NCBI GenBank assembly: GCA_030066905.1
Contig: JASJAR010000019.1
Span: 1-64,000 of the forward strand
Length of the DNA stretch: 64,000 bases
Source of the DNA: Paracoccaceae bacterium
GTDB lineage: Bacteria; Pseudomonadota; Alphaproteobacteria; Rhodobacterales; Rhodobacteraceae
Reading direction: 5' to 3'
Under the pieces are notes generated by a model. It was not told the DNA's origin, made no database searches, and was given only the letters and a program-made list of their open reading frames with translations. The translations under genes and the position numbers were made by a program. This document shows, piece after piece, positions 1 to 8,646 of this stretch (its first letter is position 1; every line of letters starts with the position of its first letter).

Positions 1-1
1 A

Positions 2-205
2 TCGGACGGCGATTGGCGCTCCATCGGCGAGGTACGCCACACCTTCACCCATTTTCACCTGATCCTCGACGTGGTGGTCGCCGTGACCGAGGCGGCACCC
101 GATCGCGGTGCCTATCTTGCCCGCGCCGACTTCCGCCCCTCGGACCTTCCAACGGTGATGCGCAAGGCCTATAACCTTGCGTCAGAGGCGCTGCGCCCGG
201 ATTGA
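2..205 (+). CDS. mutY: A/G-specific adenine glycosylase MutY, C-terminal fragment
   Basis: Only the last 67 codons are in the window; the gene begins upstream. The fragment contains an RHTFTHFHL motif followed by a hydrophobic strand and ends with a DLPTVMRKA-like segment. Both are hallmarks of the Nudix-like C-terminal domain of MutY, which recognises 8-oxoguanine opposite adenine so that the catalytic domain can remove the adenine during base-excision repair. The catalytic and iron-sulfur parts lie outside the window. The stop at 203-205 lies 35 bases before the next start codon, so read-through transcription into the hydroxylase gene is possible. The call rests on the C-terminal motif alone. 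Confidence 0.85.
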   Translation, partial: SDGDWRSIGEVRHTFTHFHLILDVVVAVTEAAPDRGAYLARADFRPSDLPTVMRKAYNLASEALRPD

Positions 206-240
206 GCGCCTGGGCTGCTACCGGATATGCTCGACCCGAC

Positions 241-1371
241 ATGTCGGCTTTCGTCAAACCCACGCTCTCGAACGCCCTGCCCTTCTGGTCGGTGCTCGCC
301 TTCGTGCCGCTGGCGGTCATCGGCCCGCTCTGGGGTGGGCTTTGGGTGCTGGCCCTGCCGATCGCCGTGTGGCAACTCGTGCCGCTCCTCGATTTCGCGG
401 TGGGCTCCGACGACCGGAGCCTCGATCCCGACACGCCGGAGGCGGACATCTTCTGGCACCGTGCCGCCACCCTGATCTGGCCGGCCCTGCAAACCGCCAT
501 CATCTTCGGTTCGGTGGCCTACGTGACCTCCGCCGCCCATCTCGGCACGCTGGAAGCAATCGTCATCTTCCTCGGCGTGGGGATCCTGTCGGGGGCTGTC
601 GGCATCGTCTTCGCCCATGAACTCATGCACCAGTCCTCCCGCTTCGAACGCTGGCTCGGCGACGTGCTGATGACGCAGACGCTCTACGGCCATTTCCGCT
701 CGGAGCATCTCATCGTCCACCACGCCTATGTCGGCACGCCGCGCGACCCGGTCACGGCGCGGCTCGGCGAGGGCTTTCACGCCTTCTTCCTGCGGGTCCT
801 GCCCCAGTGCCTTGCCTCCGCATGGAACGCCGAAAAGGCCCGCCTGGCCCGCAAAGGGCTCCCGGTCTGGGACCGGTCGAACCCGTTCTGGCGCTACGGC
901 GCGCTCCAGCTCTTCTGGCTCCTTCTCGCCCTGCTGCTCGGCGGCTGGGCCGGGGTCCTGCTGTTTGCGTTTCAGGCGCTGGTGGCGGTCTGGCATCTCG
1001 AACTGATCAACTACATCGAGCATTACGGGCTGACCCGGAAACACCTCGGCGGCGGCAGGTACGAACCCACCCTGCCGCGCCATTCCTGGAACGACAGTCA
1101 CACCGCGTCCCGCGCGGTGCTCATCAACCTGCCGCGCCACGCCGACCACCACGCCAAGCCGGCCCGCCGCTTTCCGCTCCTGCAAACCTACGGGCCCGAC
1201 GAAGCGCCGCTGATGCCTTTCGGCTACGGCACGATGACCGTCCTCGCCCTTGTCCCCCGCCTCTGGCGCAGGGTCATGAACCCCCGCGTCCGCCGCTGGC
1301 GGGCGATGTATTATCCCGAGATCACCGACTGGCGGCCCTACGACCGGCACGCGACGCCGATGCCGCGATAG
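241..1371 (+). CDS. alkB: AlkB-type membrane di-iron alkane 1-monooxygenase
   Basis: 376 aa if started at ATG 241; a TTG at 202 is in frame but overlaps the mutY stop. The histidine boxes of the integral-membrane hydroxylase/desaturase superfamily are present in order: HELMHQ (about 126-131), EHLIVHH (about 155-161), NYIEHYG (about 257-263) and LPRHADHH (about 297-304). The NYxEHYG box separates AlkB-type hydroxylases from fatty-acid desaturases. Hydrophobic segments at about 15-60, 90-120 and 220-250 fit an inner-membrane enzyme that oxidises terminal methyl groups with electrons from rubredoxin. No rubredoxin or rubredoxin reductase gene is in the window. Substrate chain length cannot be read from sequence. 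Confidence 0.88.
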   Translation: MSAFVKPTLSNALPFWSVLAFVPLAVIGPLWGGLWVLALPIAVWQLVPLLDFAVGSDDRSLDPDTPEADIFWHRAATLIWPALQTAIIFGSVAYVTSAAHLGTLEAIVIFLGVGILSGAVGIVFAHELMHQSSRFERWLGDVLMTQTLYGHFRSEHLIVHHAYVGTPRDPVTARLGEGFHAFFLRVLPQCLASAWNAEKARLARKGLPVWDRSNPFWRYGALQLFWLLLALLLGGWAGVLLFAFQALVAVWHLELINYIEHYGLTRKHLGGGRYEPTLPRHSWNDSHTASRAVLINLPRHADHHAKPARRFPLLQTYGPDEAPLMPFGYGTMTVLALVPRLWRRVMNPRVRRWRAMYYPEITDWRPYDRHATPMPR

Positions 1372-1373
1372 GC

Positions 1374-1405
1374 AAAAAAAAGGCCCCGCCGGTATGGGCG
1401 GGGCC
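1374..1405 (-). terminator. Rho-independent terminator of ccrM
   Basis: A perfect 9-bp stem (GGCCCCGCC at 1382-1390, GGCGGGGCC at 1397-1405) with a 6-base loop. Read leftward it is followed at once by eight T residues (A run at 1374-1381). It lies between the convergent alkB and ccrM stops and is oriented for ccrM. Confidence 0.9.
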
Positions 1406-1448
1406 AAGGTTGTGCTGCGGCTTTGGCCACAGGCACAGGCGGTAACTG

Positions 1449-2642
<1,194 letters not shown>

Positions 2643-2664
2643 AACGAGTTGCGATTTTTTCTTG

Positions 2665-3273
2665 TCACAACATATTGTGGACGGGCTTGAACGAACGCCT
2701 ATGATGTGGGGTCGGGCCGAGCCGGCGCAGGGCCGACAGGTGCATAGGCGCACCATAACCCATATTGGTCTCCCAGCCGTAGCCCGGATGCTGTTGCGCC
2801 AAATCCACCATGATCGCGTCGCGGGCGCATTTCGCCACGATCGAGGCCGCGGCGATCGAAAGGCTGCGGCTGTCGCCTTTCACGATCGCGCTGGCCGGGC
2901 AGCCGACCCCTCGGGGGATCATCGTGCCGTCGATCAGGACGTGATCGAGGGGCCTGCCGAGGCCCTCGATGGCCCGCAGCATCGCCAGATGCGCCGCGCG
3001 GAGGATGTTGATCCGGTCGATCTCCTCGACGCTCGCATGGCCCACCGACACCTCCGCGCTCGCCATGATCCTCGGCAGAAGTGCCGCCCGCCGCTTCGCG
3101 CTGAGCTTCTTGGAATCGTTGAGCCCATCGGGAATGGCGGCGGGGTCGAGCACCACCGCCGCCGCGGTCACCGGGCCCGCAAGGGGTCCGCGACCGGCCT
3201 CGTCGACACCGGCGATGCGGACGGAACCGCGGCCCATGAACTGACGTTCGAGATCGAAATCCGGGTAGATCAT
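2665..3273 (-). CDS. rnhB: Ribonuclease HII
   Basis: 202 aa, normal RNase HII length, started at ATG 3273; an in-frame start 57 bases earlier would add an unconserved stretch. The sequence has the [14 protein letters not shown] motif (acidic residues near 24-25), [11 protein letters not shown], the conserved VLIDG segment and the [14 protein letters not shown] motif of the type 2 RNase H family. The enzyme cleaves the RNA strand of RNA-DNA hybrids and nicks at single ribonucleotides misincorporated in DNA. It precedes ccrM on the same strand with a 115-base gap that carries the GANTC cluster, so ccrM probably has its own promoter. Confidence 0.94.
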   Translation of the reverse strand: MIYPDFDLERQFMGRGSVRIAGVDEAGRGPLAGPVTAAAVVLDPAAIPDGLNDSKKLSAKRRAALLPRIMASAEVSVGHASVEEIDRINILRAAHLAMLRAIEGLGRPLDHVLIDGTMIPRGVGCPASAIVKGDSRSLSIAAASIVAKCARDAIMVDLAQQHPGYGWETNMGYGAPMHLSALRRLGPTPHHRRSFKPVHNML

Positions 3274-3310
3274 CGCCGCCAGACTGCCAGCCGGGAGGGC
3301 GCCTGCAACC

Positions 3311-3342
3311 GAAAAAGGCGGGCCCCCCACACGGGACCCGCC
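3311..3342 (-). terminator. Probable leftward terminator before rnhB
   Basis: Stem GGCGGG (3317-3322) with CCCGCC (3337-3342), extendable by inner G-C pairs, followed leftward by five T residues (A run 3312-3316). It would end transcription from the exported-protein gene upstream, in the space before the rnhB start. Confidence 0.6.
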
Positions 3343-3403
3343 TTGTTCACTCTCTACCTACTCACATCGACCCCTGACGAAAGACACTCGTTACCAAACT
3401 GAT

Positions 3404-3430
3404 GGGGCCGGGGTTGGGGTCCCCGGCCCC
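3404..3430. terminator. Strong GC hairpin downstream of the 3.5-kb gene
   Basis: Perfect 10-bp inverted repeat GGGGCCGGGG / CCCCGGCCCC with a 7-base loop. There is no T run directly next to it, so it may act with the hairpin at 3311-3342 or simply protect the 3' end of the transcript. Confidence 0.5.
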
Positions 3431-3488
3431 TCGGCGCCAGCGGAGATGTGCGAAATGCCCGCGCCGAACCTGCTCTCGCCCCAACTCG

Positions 3489-4016
3489 TCAGTCGCGCGA
3501 CCGCCGCGCGTCGAGCACCCGGCGCCCGTCGTACTGGTCGCCGTAGCGCACGCCCTGACGCCCGTCGTGGCGCGCGACCGTGTCGCGGAACCGGTAGCCT
3601 TCGTTCTCCAGGCAGCGCTGCCGGAAGGCGTCGCGGACGCCGCGGTCGGTCCGGACCCGGACCGCGCAGCGCTCCGGCAGCCGCGAGACGCGCACGTCGT
3701 TGCGCTCAAGGCAGCGCTCGATGGCAAGGTTGCGTACGCCGCGATTGGTGTCGAACCGCCGGACGCACTGCGCCGGCAGGATGCGTCGCCGCTCGAAGTC
3801 CCGCGCCGAAGACCGACCGTCGACCAGCGGTGTGCGGTGGGACGAACGCGCCTTGTTGCTGCTGTTGTTGTTGCTCGATGATGCGATGACGCCGACGATG
3901 GCGAGGCCGGCGAGGATCGTTGCGGCCTCCTCCGCTGTAATCGCCTTGGCGGGCTTTGCGGCCCCGCCCATCGCAAGACCCGCGGCCAGTATCGGAACGA
4001 GAAGAGCTTTCATCAT
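3489..4016 (-). CDS. Exported basic protein with two internal repeats, unknown function
   Basis: 175 aa from ATG 4016, chosen because a GGAAAGG ribosome-binding site lies six bases upstream and the residues after it form a signal peptide (MMKALLVPILAAGLAM, cleavage likely after AKA). A hydrophobic stretch with a run of Asn and Ser follows (about 35-55). The rest is rich in Arg and Cys and holds two related segments of about 30 residues, one with RGVRNLAIERCLERNDVR and the next with RGVRDAFRQRCLENEGYR, each carrying conserved cysteines. The protein is probably periplasmic and disulfide-bonded. I recognise no named family. Confidence 0.75.
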   Translation of the reverse strand: MMKALLVPILAAGLAMGGAAKPAKAITAEEAATILAGLAIVGVIASSSNNNSSNKARSSHRTPLVDGRSSARDFERRRILPAQCVRRFDTNRGVRNLAIERCLERNDVRVSRLPERCAVRVRTDRGVRDAFRQRCLENEGYRFRDTVARHDGRQGVRYGDQYDGRRVLDARRSRD

Positions 4017-4211
4017 GGCATTGGCCTTTCCACCCTGGTGACGCGATGCGCCTTGTCTGTCCGGTTGCGACCGCATGGGTCACGGTCCGGTGCATCCCAG
4101 ATGGGTGGAGCGGCGGAGGATAGACAATATCCCGCATCTGCTATGGGATATCAGCGGCACCGCCGGCAGGCTGACATTGTATTACAGGCGCCCTTCGCAC
4201 ATGGTTGCCCC

Positions 4212-4505
4212 ATGAAAACGCCCATTCTCCTCGTCGCCGGTTTTCTGGCCGCACTGCTTCCGGCACTTGCCGAGGCGGCCTGCTATGCCGATTACAAGGC
4301 CAAGCGGGACGACCCCTTGCGGCTCCATTACGGTGTCGTCAAACTCGGCGACGGAGCCTGCCCGAACCAGCGCCGGGCTGCGGCGGACATCGCCCAGCGC
4401 ATCGCCCGGGACGGGTGGGAACTCCTGAACGTCGTGTCGCTTTTCGACGACGCGCGGCTGGAGGAGAAGAGAGGCAGTGCAGGAGAATTCTTCCTCCGCT
4501 ACTGA
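4212..4505 (+). CDS. Small exported protein, DUF4177-like
   Basis: 97 aa. A signal peptide of about 21 residues ends in AEA, followed by a short domain with DGWELLNVVSLFDD and a final GEFFLRY strand. The pattern of an acidic lead-in, GWEL-x-N and a closing hydrophobic strand is like small DUF4177-type proteins of unknown function. The 3' end overlaps the next gene by 29 bases in another frame, which implies co-transcription. Function is not known. Confidence 0.7.
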   Translation: MKTPILLVAGFLAALLPALAEAACYADYKAKRDDPLRLHYGVVKLGDGACPNQRRAAADIAQRIARDGWELLNVVSLFDDARLEEKRGSAGEFFLRY

Positions 4506-5181
4506 GGCGCGGGTCGCGGGCACGCGGATCGTCACCTTTGGGATCGCCGCCATCGTCCTCATCCTCGGGGTCGCGGCGCTTTTGCTGTTTCTTAACCTGC
4601 CCGACGCCGACGCCTTCAACCAGAAGGTCGAGCAGATCTTCATCGAGAACGACGACCTGACCTCGCCGGCCGAACTGCGGCTCCTCGAAATTCTCGCCCA
4701 GTCGGGCACCGCCTTCTCCGGTGTGATCACAAGTTACCGCGTGATCATCTTCGTGCTCCTGGTGTTCTCTACCGGCCTCCTCGTTGCCGCGCTGGTGTTT
4801 CTGGTGATGATCGTTCTGCTCAACCGCCGGATGGCCGCCATCGAGCGGCAGGGCATCCAGGTCTCCTCGATGGTGCTGTCGCGCGAGCGCGGAGCCGTCA
4901 GCATCAACGACATGGAATTCAAGCTGACCGACGCCGCTCTGGAAACCCTCGCCGTGCTGGCCGAGGCGCGGATGGACGGCGACGTGCTGACCGGTGCGGA
5001 AATCGAAGCCGTGATCTCCGGCCGCTCGGCGGCCGATTGCGACGAGGCGGCCGGGGCCACGCGGATCAAACGGCTCCGGGACGCGCTCGGCAACCAGATG
5101 GTGGCGGAGCTTCTCATCAAGACCATCGCGCGCAAGGGGTACATGCTCGCCATCGACAGGGAGAGGATCTCGATGGTCTGA
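4477..5181 (+). CDS. Two-TM membrane protein with C-terminal winged-helix-like domain
   Basis: 234 aa from GTG 4477, with GAGAGG just upstream. Transmembrane segments lie at about 16-40 and 85-112, separated by an acidic ~45-residue loop that probably faces the periplasm. The cytoplasmic part (about 115-234) ends with a region containing FKLTDAALETLAVLAEARMDG, LTGAEIEAVISG, IKRLRDALGNQ and KGYMLAI. This order resembles the OmpR/PhoB winged helix: a DNA-recognition helix, then a final hairpin where GYML corresponds to the usual GYRL. It could be a membrane-bound transcription regulator, but basic DNA-contacting residues are few and no target is evident. It overlaps the preceding exported-protein gene, which may be its partner. 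Confidence 0.72.
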   Translation: MQENSSSATEARVAGTRIVTFGIAAIVLILGVAALLLFLNLPDADAFNQKVEQIFIENDDLTSPAELRLLEILAQSGTAFSGVITSYRVIIFVLLVFSTGLLVAALVFLVMIVLLNRRMAAIERQGIQVSSMVLSRERGAVSINDMEFKLTDAALETLAVLAEARMDGDVLTGAEIEAVISGRSAADCDEAAGATRIKRLRDALGNQMVAELLIKTIARKGYMLAIDRERISMV

Positions 5182-5209
5182 GCCCGCGCAGCGGGTACCC
5201 GACCGTTTT

Positions 5210-5253
5210 GGTTGACATACGAAAAGCCGACGCTTGCCATACGCTTTGCAGAC
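5210..5253. repeat. Bipartite repeat, copy 1 (second copy at 60181-60213)
   Basis: The 19-base sequence TGCCATACGCTTTGCAGAC (5235-5253) occurs identically at 60195-60213. At both places it is preceded by a second half, GGTTGACATACG here and GGTTGCCATACG at the other copy. The spacing between halves differs by 11 bases. The copy here sits between the stop of the winged-helix membrane protein and the 3' end of tRNA-Arg. Confidence 0.6.
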
Positions 5254-5287
5254 ACTGCCGGCGGCGGCCCGGACGTCCCTCCTCGGT

Positions 5288-5363
5288 TGGCGGCCCCGAT
5301 AGGAGTCGAACCTATGACCTACCGCTTAGGAGGCGGTTGCTCTATCCTCTGAGCTACGGGGCC
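5288..5363 (-). tRNA. tRNA-Arg (CCT)
   Basis: Full cloverleaf on the minus strand: acceptor GGCCCCG / CGGGGCC, D-arm GCTC...GAGC, anticodon stem ACCGC / GCGGT with loop CTCCTAA (anticodon CCT, reading AGG), T-arm ATAGG-TTCGACT-CCTAT, discriminator G and an encoded CCA (5288-5290). Length 76 including CCA. AGG is rare in GC-rich genomes of this kind. Confidence 0.96.
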
Positions 5364-5424
5364 GCGCGCGCCCTTCTGGCCGGATTGTGACCCGGCGGTC
5401 AAGCCGGGCCCTTGCGTTTCAGGC

Positions 5425-5438
5425 TGTTAGCGATAACC
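5425..5438 (+). promoter_or_regulatory. GntR-type operator just upstream of the LacI-family gene
   Basis: TGTTAGCGATAACC contains the palindromic arms GTTA and TAAC around GCGA. It matches the gluconate-repressor operator core known from E. coli (TGTTA-C-CG-R-TAACA) at nearly every position. It ends eight bases before the start codon at 5446, so binding would block translation initiation or a nearly leaderless transcript. This is probably autoregulation. Confidence 0.6.
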
Positions 5439-5445
5439 TCGGGCC

Positions 5446-6489
5446 ATGTCCGACGAGACGCTGAAACCGCCCCGCCGCCCGCTGACGCTTCGCGACGTCT
5501 CAGAGGCCTCGGGCGTGTCGGAGATGACCGTCAGCCGCGTCCTGCGCAACCGCGGCGATGTCTCCGATGCAACCCGGTCGAAGGTCCTTCAGGCCGCGAA
5601 AACATTGGGTTACGTGCCCAACAAGATCGCCGGGGCGCTGGCGTCAAGCCGCGTTAACCTTGTCGCGGTAATCATCCCCTCGCTGTCGAACATGGTCTTT
5701 CCGGAGGTCATGACCGGGATCGCGGAGGTCCTCGAAGGCACGAGCCTGCAACCGGTGGTGGGGGTCACCAATTACTCGCCGGAGAAGGAGGAGCGGGTGC
5801 TCTTCGAGATGCTCTCCTGGCGGCCCTCGGGGGTGATCGTCGCAGGCCTCGAACATTCCGACGCCAGCCGGGCGATGCTCGCCGGTGCAGGGGTCCCTGT
5901 GGTCGAGATCATGGACACCGACGGCACCCCCATCGACAGCGTCGTCGGCATCAGCCACCGCCGCGCCGGGCGCGAGATGGCCCGCGCGATCGTGCGCGCC
6001 GGCTACCAGCGGGTGGCGTTTCTCGGCACCAAGATGCCGCTCGACCACCGGGCGCGAAAGCGCTTCGAGGGCTTCACCGAGGCGCTGGCAAAGGATGCCA
6101 TCGAGATCGTCGACCAGGAGTTCTATTCCGGCGGCTCGGCGCTTCTGAAGGGACGCGAAATGACGGCGGCCCTGCTCGACCGCACGCCGGACGTCGATTT
6201 TCTCTATTATTCCAACGACTTAATAGGCGCAGGCGGGCTGCTCTACTGCCTCGAACAGGGCATCGACGTGCCCGGCCGGATCGGCCTTGCCGGTTTCAAC
6301 GGGCTCGACTTCCTTGAGGGCCTGCCCAGAAGGCTCGCCACAATGGAAGCCGGGCGCCTCGAGACCGGGCGTCAGGCGGCGCGTATCGTGGCGGAACGGG
6401 CGGCGGGGACGCTGACCGAAACCGGTCAGCGCATCGAGCTCACGCCGAAGCTCGAACTTGGCGATACGTTGACCCGCAAGCGTCTGTGA
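5446..6489 (+). CDS. LacI-family transcriptional regulator, GntR (gluconate)-like
   Basis: 347 aa. The N-terminal helix-turn-helix (LTLRDVSEASGVSEMTVSRVLRN, about 13-35) and hinge helix (YVPNKIAGALASSR) are typical of the LacI family. The effector domain shows the type I periplasmic-binding fold with IPSLSNMVFPEV, MLSWRPSGVIVAG and IPGR-like segments. These resemble the gluconate repressor GntR more than LacI or PurR, notably PSLSNxVF, the MLSW-x-x-x-G motif and VVEIMD. A GntR-type operator lies directly upstream. No gluconate kinase or transporter is in the window, so its regulon must lie elsewhere. Family call is firm; ligand is inferred. Confidence 0.85.
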   Translation: MSDETLKPPRRPLTLRDVSEASGVSEMTVSRVLRNRGDVSDATRSKVLQAAKTLGYVPNKIAGALASSRVNLVAVIIPSLSNMVFPEVMTGIAEVLEGTSLQPVVGVTNYSPEKEERVLFEMLSWRPSGVIVAGLEHSDASRAMLAGAGVPVVEIMDTDGTPIDSVVGISHRRAGREMARAIVRAGYQRVAFLGTKMPLDHRARKRFEGFTEALAKDAIEIVDQEFYSGGSALLKGREMTAALLDRTPDVDFLYYSNDLIGAGGLLYCLEQGIDVPGRIGLAGFNGLDFLEGLPRRLATMEAGRLETGRQAARIVAERAAGTLTETGQRIELTPKLELGDTLTRKRL

Positions 6490-6533
6490 TCCGCTAAAAT
6501 CCGAACGACCCGCCGGGCCGGCGTTAGGGTCCG

Positions 6534-6548
6534 GTTAAAGGCGTCTGC
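6534..6548 (+). promoter_or_regulatory. Near-consensus CtrA box upstream of the M10 RTX protease
   Basis: TTAG-N7-TTAA (6534-6537 and 6545-6548, spacer GGTCCGG) matches seven of eight fixed positions of the CtrA site TTAA-N7-TTAA. It lies about 97 bases upstream of the protease start, in the 155-base gap after the LacI-family gene. Confidence 0.45.
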
Positions 6549-6644
6549 GTTATCTCGCGAACTGAACGGGTCGGATTTGGGCGCGCCGCTGTCGGGGGTC
6601 AGCGCCGCTCTTCGTCATCCGGCACCGATTGAGATGACGGGGTG

Positions 6645-8612
6645 ATGTCGATGTGCACGATCTGTGCCCAGCAATATGTCTATGTGCCCGAATGCGCCTA
6701 TGAAGGTCTCGGCGCGGCCGAGGGGTCGGCGGAGATCGCCTCCACCGCCGGCACCTACACCAACGATCAGATCGCCGATCAGTTGACCGACGGTTTTTGG
6801 GACTCCTGGGGCGGCGCACGGTCCTGGGATGTGGGCCCAGGGGGGACGCTTACCTACAACGTCACCGGCCTCACCGCCGAGGGCCAGCAGCTTGCCCGCG
6901 ACGCGTTCGACGCCTGGGCGATGGTAACCGGCCTCAACTTCGTCGAACAGACCGGGTCGAGCGACATCACCTTCGACGACGAGCAATCGGGCGCCTTTGC
7001 GTCGATGGCGGTGTCGGGCAACGAGATCATCGATGTCGACATCAACGTCTCCAAGTCCTGGATCGCTGGCAGCGACCGGAACGACACCTACGCCTTCCAG
7101 ACCTATATCCACGAAATCGGCCATGCCCTCGGTCTGGGCCATGCCGGCAATTACAACGGCGGCGCCACCTACGGCCAGGACGAGCTCTATGCCAACGACA
7201 GCTGGCAGGTCTCGACGATGAGCTACTTCAGCCAGACCGAGAACACCGAGGTCGATGCCAGCTTCGCCTATGCGGCAACCCCGATGGTCGCCGACGTCAT
7301 CGCGGTGCAGAACATCTACGGCACGACCGGCGGCAATCTCGGCGACACGGTCTACGGCAACGGCGGCAACACCGGCACCTATCTCGACGACTGGCTTACC
7401 TGGATCAACCCGACGGCAATCACGATCTATGACAGCGGCGGAACCGACCTTCTCGACCTGTCGACCGAGAACGACAACCAGCGCCTCGACCTCAACGAAG
7501 AGACCTTTTCCGACGTCAACGGGCTCGTCGGCAACCTCATCATCGCCCGGGGCGCTGTGATCGAAGACGCCTATCTCGGCGGCGGGAACGATACGGTCGA
7601 GGGCAACAGCGCCTCGAACACGCTGCGATTGGGCGCCGGCGACGACGCGGCCCGGGGCGCGTCGGGGTTCGACTGGATCGAGGGCGGTGCCGGGGCTGAC
7701 GCGCTCTGGGGCGGGGACCAGGCGGACAATCTTTTCGGCGAGGACGGGGTCGATACGCTTTACGGCGACGCGGGCAACGACCGGCTGTTCGGCGGAACCG
7801 GCAACGACACCCTCTTCGGCGGCGCCAATGACGATGTCGCCTGGGGCGAGGCCGGAAACGACCGGATCGAGGGCGGCGAGGGAGACGACCGGCTCTATGG
7901 CGGAGGCGGCGACGACACGGTGTTCGGCGGCGACGGGGCGGACGAACTCGGCGGCGGTGCCCAGGAAGACGTGCTCTGGGGCGGGGCCGGGGGCGACACG
8001 CTCTACGGCGACGCCGGCTTCGACACGCTCCACGGCGAGGCGGGGGACGACACGCTCTGGGGCGGCAACCAGGCCGACAACCTCTTCGGCGGCGAAGGCA
8101 ACGACGCGCTCCATGGCGAAGCCGGGTTCGACCGGCTGTTCGGCGGCGGAGGCGACGACGAGATGTTCGGCGGCGCAGGTCCCGACTCGCTCTTTGGCGA
8201 GGCCGGCAACGACACGCTCGTCGGCGGCGGCGATGCCGACCGGTTCTTCGGCGGGACCGGCAACGACACCCTCGAAGGCGGCGACGGCGCGGACGTCATG
8301 CGGGGCGATGCCGGGTTCGACAGGCTCGTCGGCGGTGCGGGCGACGACATTCTGTCGGGGAACTTCAACGCCGACACCTTCGTCTTTGCCGATGGCTGCG
8401 GCAATGACACGATCACCGATTTCGAGGCGTTGAACGCCTTCGAGAAGATCGACCTTTCGGCGCTGACGGCGATCGTCGACTTCGCCGACCTGATGGCGAA
8501 CCACATCTCCCCGAGCGGCGCCGACGTCGTGATCGATGCCGGCGGCGGCGACAGCATCACCTGTCTCGACGTCGCGCTGAGCGACCTCGACGCCAGCGAT
8601 TTCATCTTCTGA
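6645..8612 (+). CDS. Secreted M10 (serralysin-type) metalloprotease with RTX repeats
   Basis: 655 aa from ATG 6645 (a GTG three bases earlier is possible). The catalytic zinc site HEIGHALGLGH begins at residue 156 and the Met-turn STMSYF is at about 190-195, as in serralysins. From about residue 310 to 570 there are glycine- and aspartate-rich nonapeptide repeats (GGxGxDxLx) that bind calcium in a parallel beta-roll. The last ~85 residues resemble the Peptidase_M10 C-terminal module, and the chain ends in DFIF, an acidic residue plus three hydrophobics typical of type I secretion signals. There is no Sec signal peptide. The transporter genes are not in the window. Its C-terminal module closely resembles that of the convergent neighbour. 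Confidence 0.92.
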   Translation: MSMCTICAQQYVYVPECAYEGLGAAEGSAEIASTAGTYTNDQIADQLTDGFWDSWGGARSWDVGPGGTLTYNVTGLTAEGQQLARDAFDAWAMVTGLNFVEQTGSSDITFDDEQSGAFASMAVSGNEIIDVDINVSKSWIAGSDRNDTYAFQTYIHEIGHALGLGHAGNYNGGATYGQDELYANDSWQVSTMSYFSQTENTEVDASFAYAATPMVADVIAVQNIYGTTGGNLGDTVYGNGGNTGTYLDDWLTWINPTAITIYDSGGTDLLDLSTENDNQRLDLNEETFSDVNGLVGNLIIARGAVIEDAYLGGGNDTVEGNSASNTLRLGAGDDAARGASGFDWIEGGAGADALWGGDQADNLFGEDGVDTLYGDAGNDRLFGGTGNDTLFGGANDDVAWGEAGNDRIEGGEGDDRLYGGGGDDTVFGGDGADELGGGAQEDVLWGGAGGDTLYGDAGFDTLHGEAGDDTLWGGNQADNLFGGEGNDALHGEAGFDRLFGGGGDDEMFGGAGPDSLFGEAGNDTLVGGGDADRFFGGTGNDTLEGGDGADVMRGDAGFDRLVGGAGDDILSGNFNADTFVFADGCGNDTITDFEALNAFEKIDLSALTAIVDFADLMANHISPSGADVVIDAGGGDSITCLDVALSDLDASDFIF

Positions 8613-8646
8613 CGAGGGTACTGCGCCCTGGAAGCGGCACCGGGGC

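Noticed and set aside
5210-5363. tRNA-Arg with adjacent repeat as an integration (att) site
   Set aside because: The second repeat copy is not at a tRNA, no integrase or foreign cargo lies between, and the 55 kb between copies are housekeeping genes.
7680-8370. Regular ~27-base periodic repeats that could suggest a CRISPR-like array
   Set aside because: The periodicity is the RTX nonapeptide code of an intact frame; units are not identical and there are no spacers or cas genes.
6615-8504. Long open frame antisense to the RTX protease (629 codons)
   Set aside because: It mirrors the GGxGxD repeats of the sense strand and reads as monotonous Val/Ala/Glu/Arg repeats with no motif; a shadow of repetitive GC-rich coding DNA.
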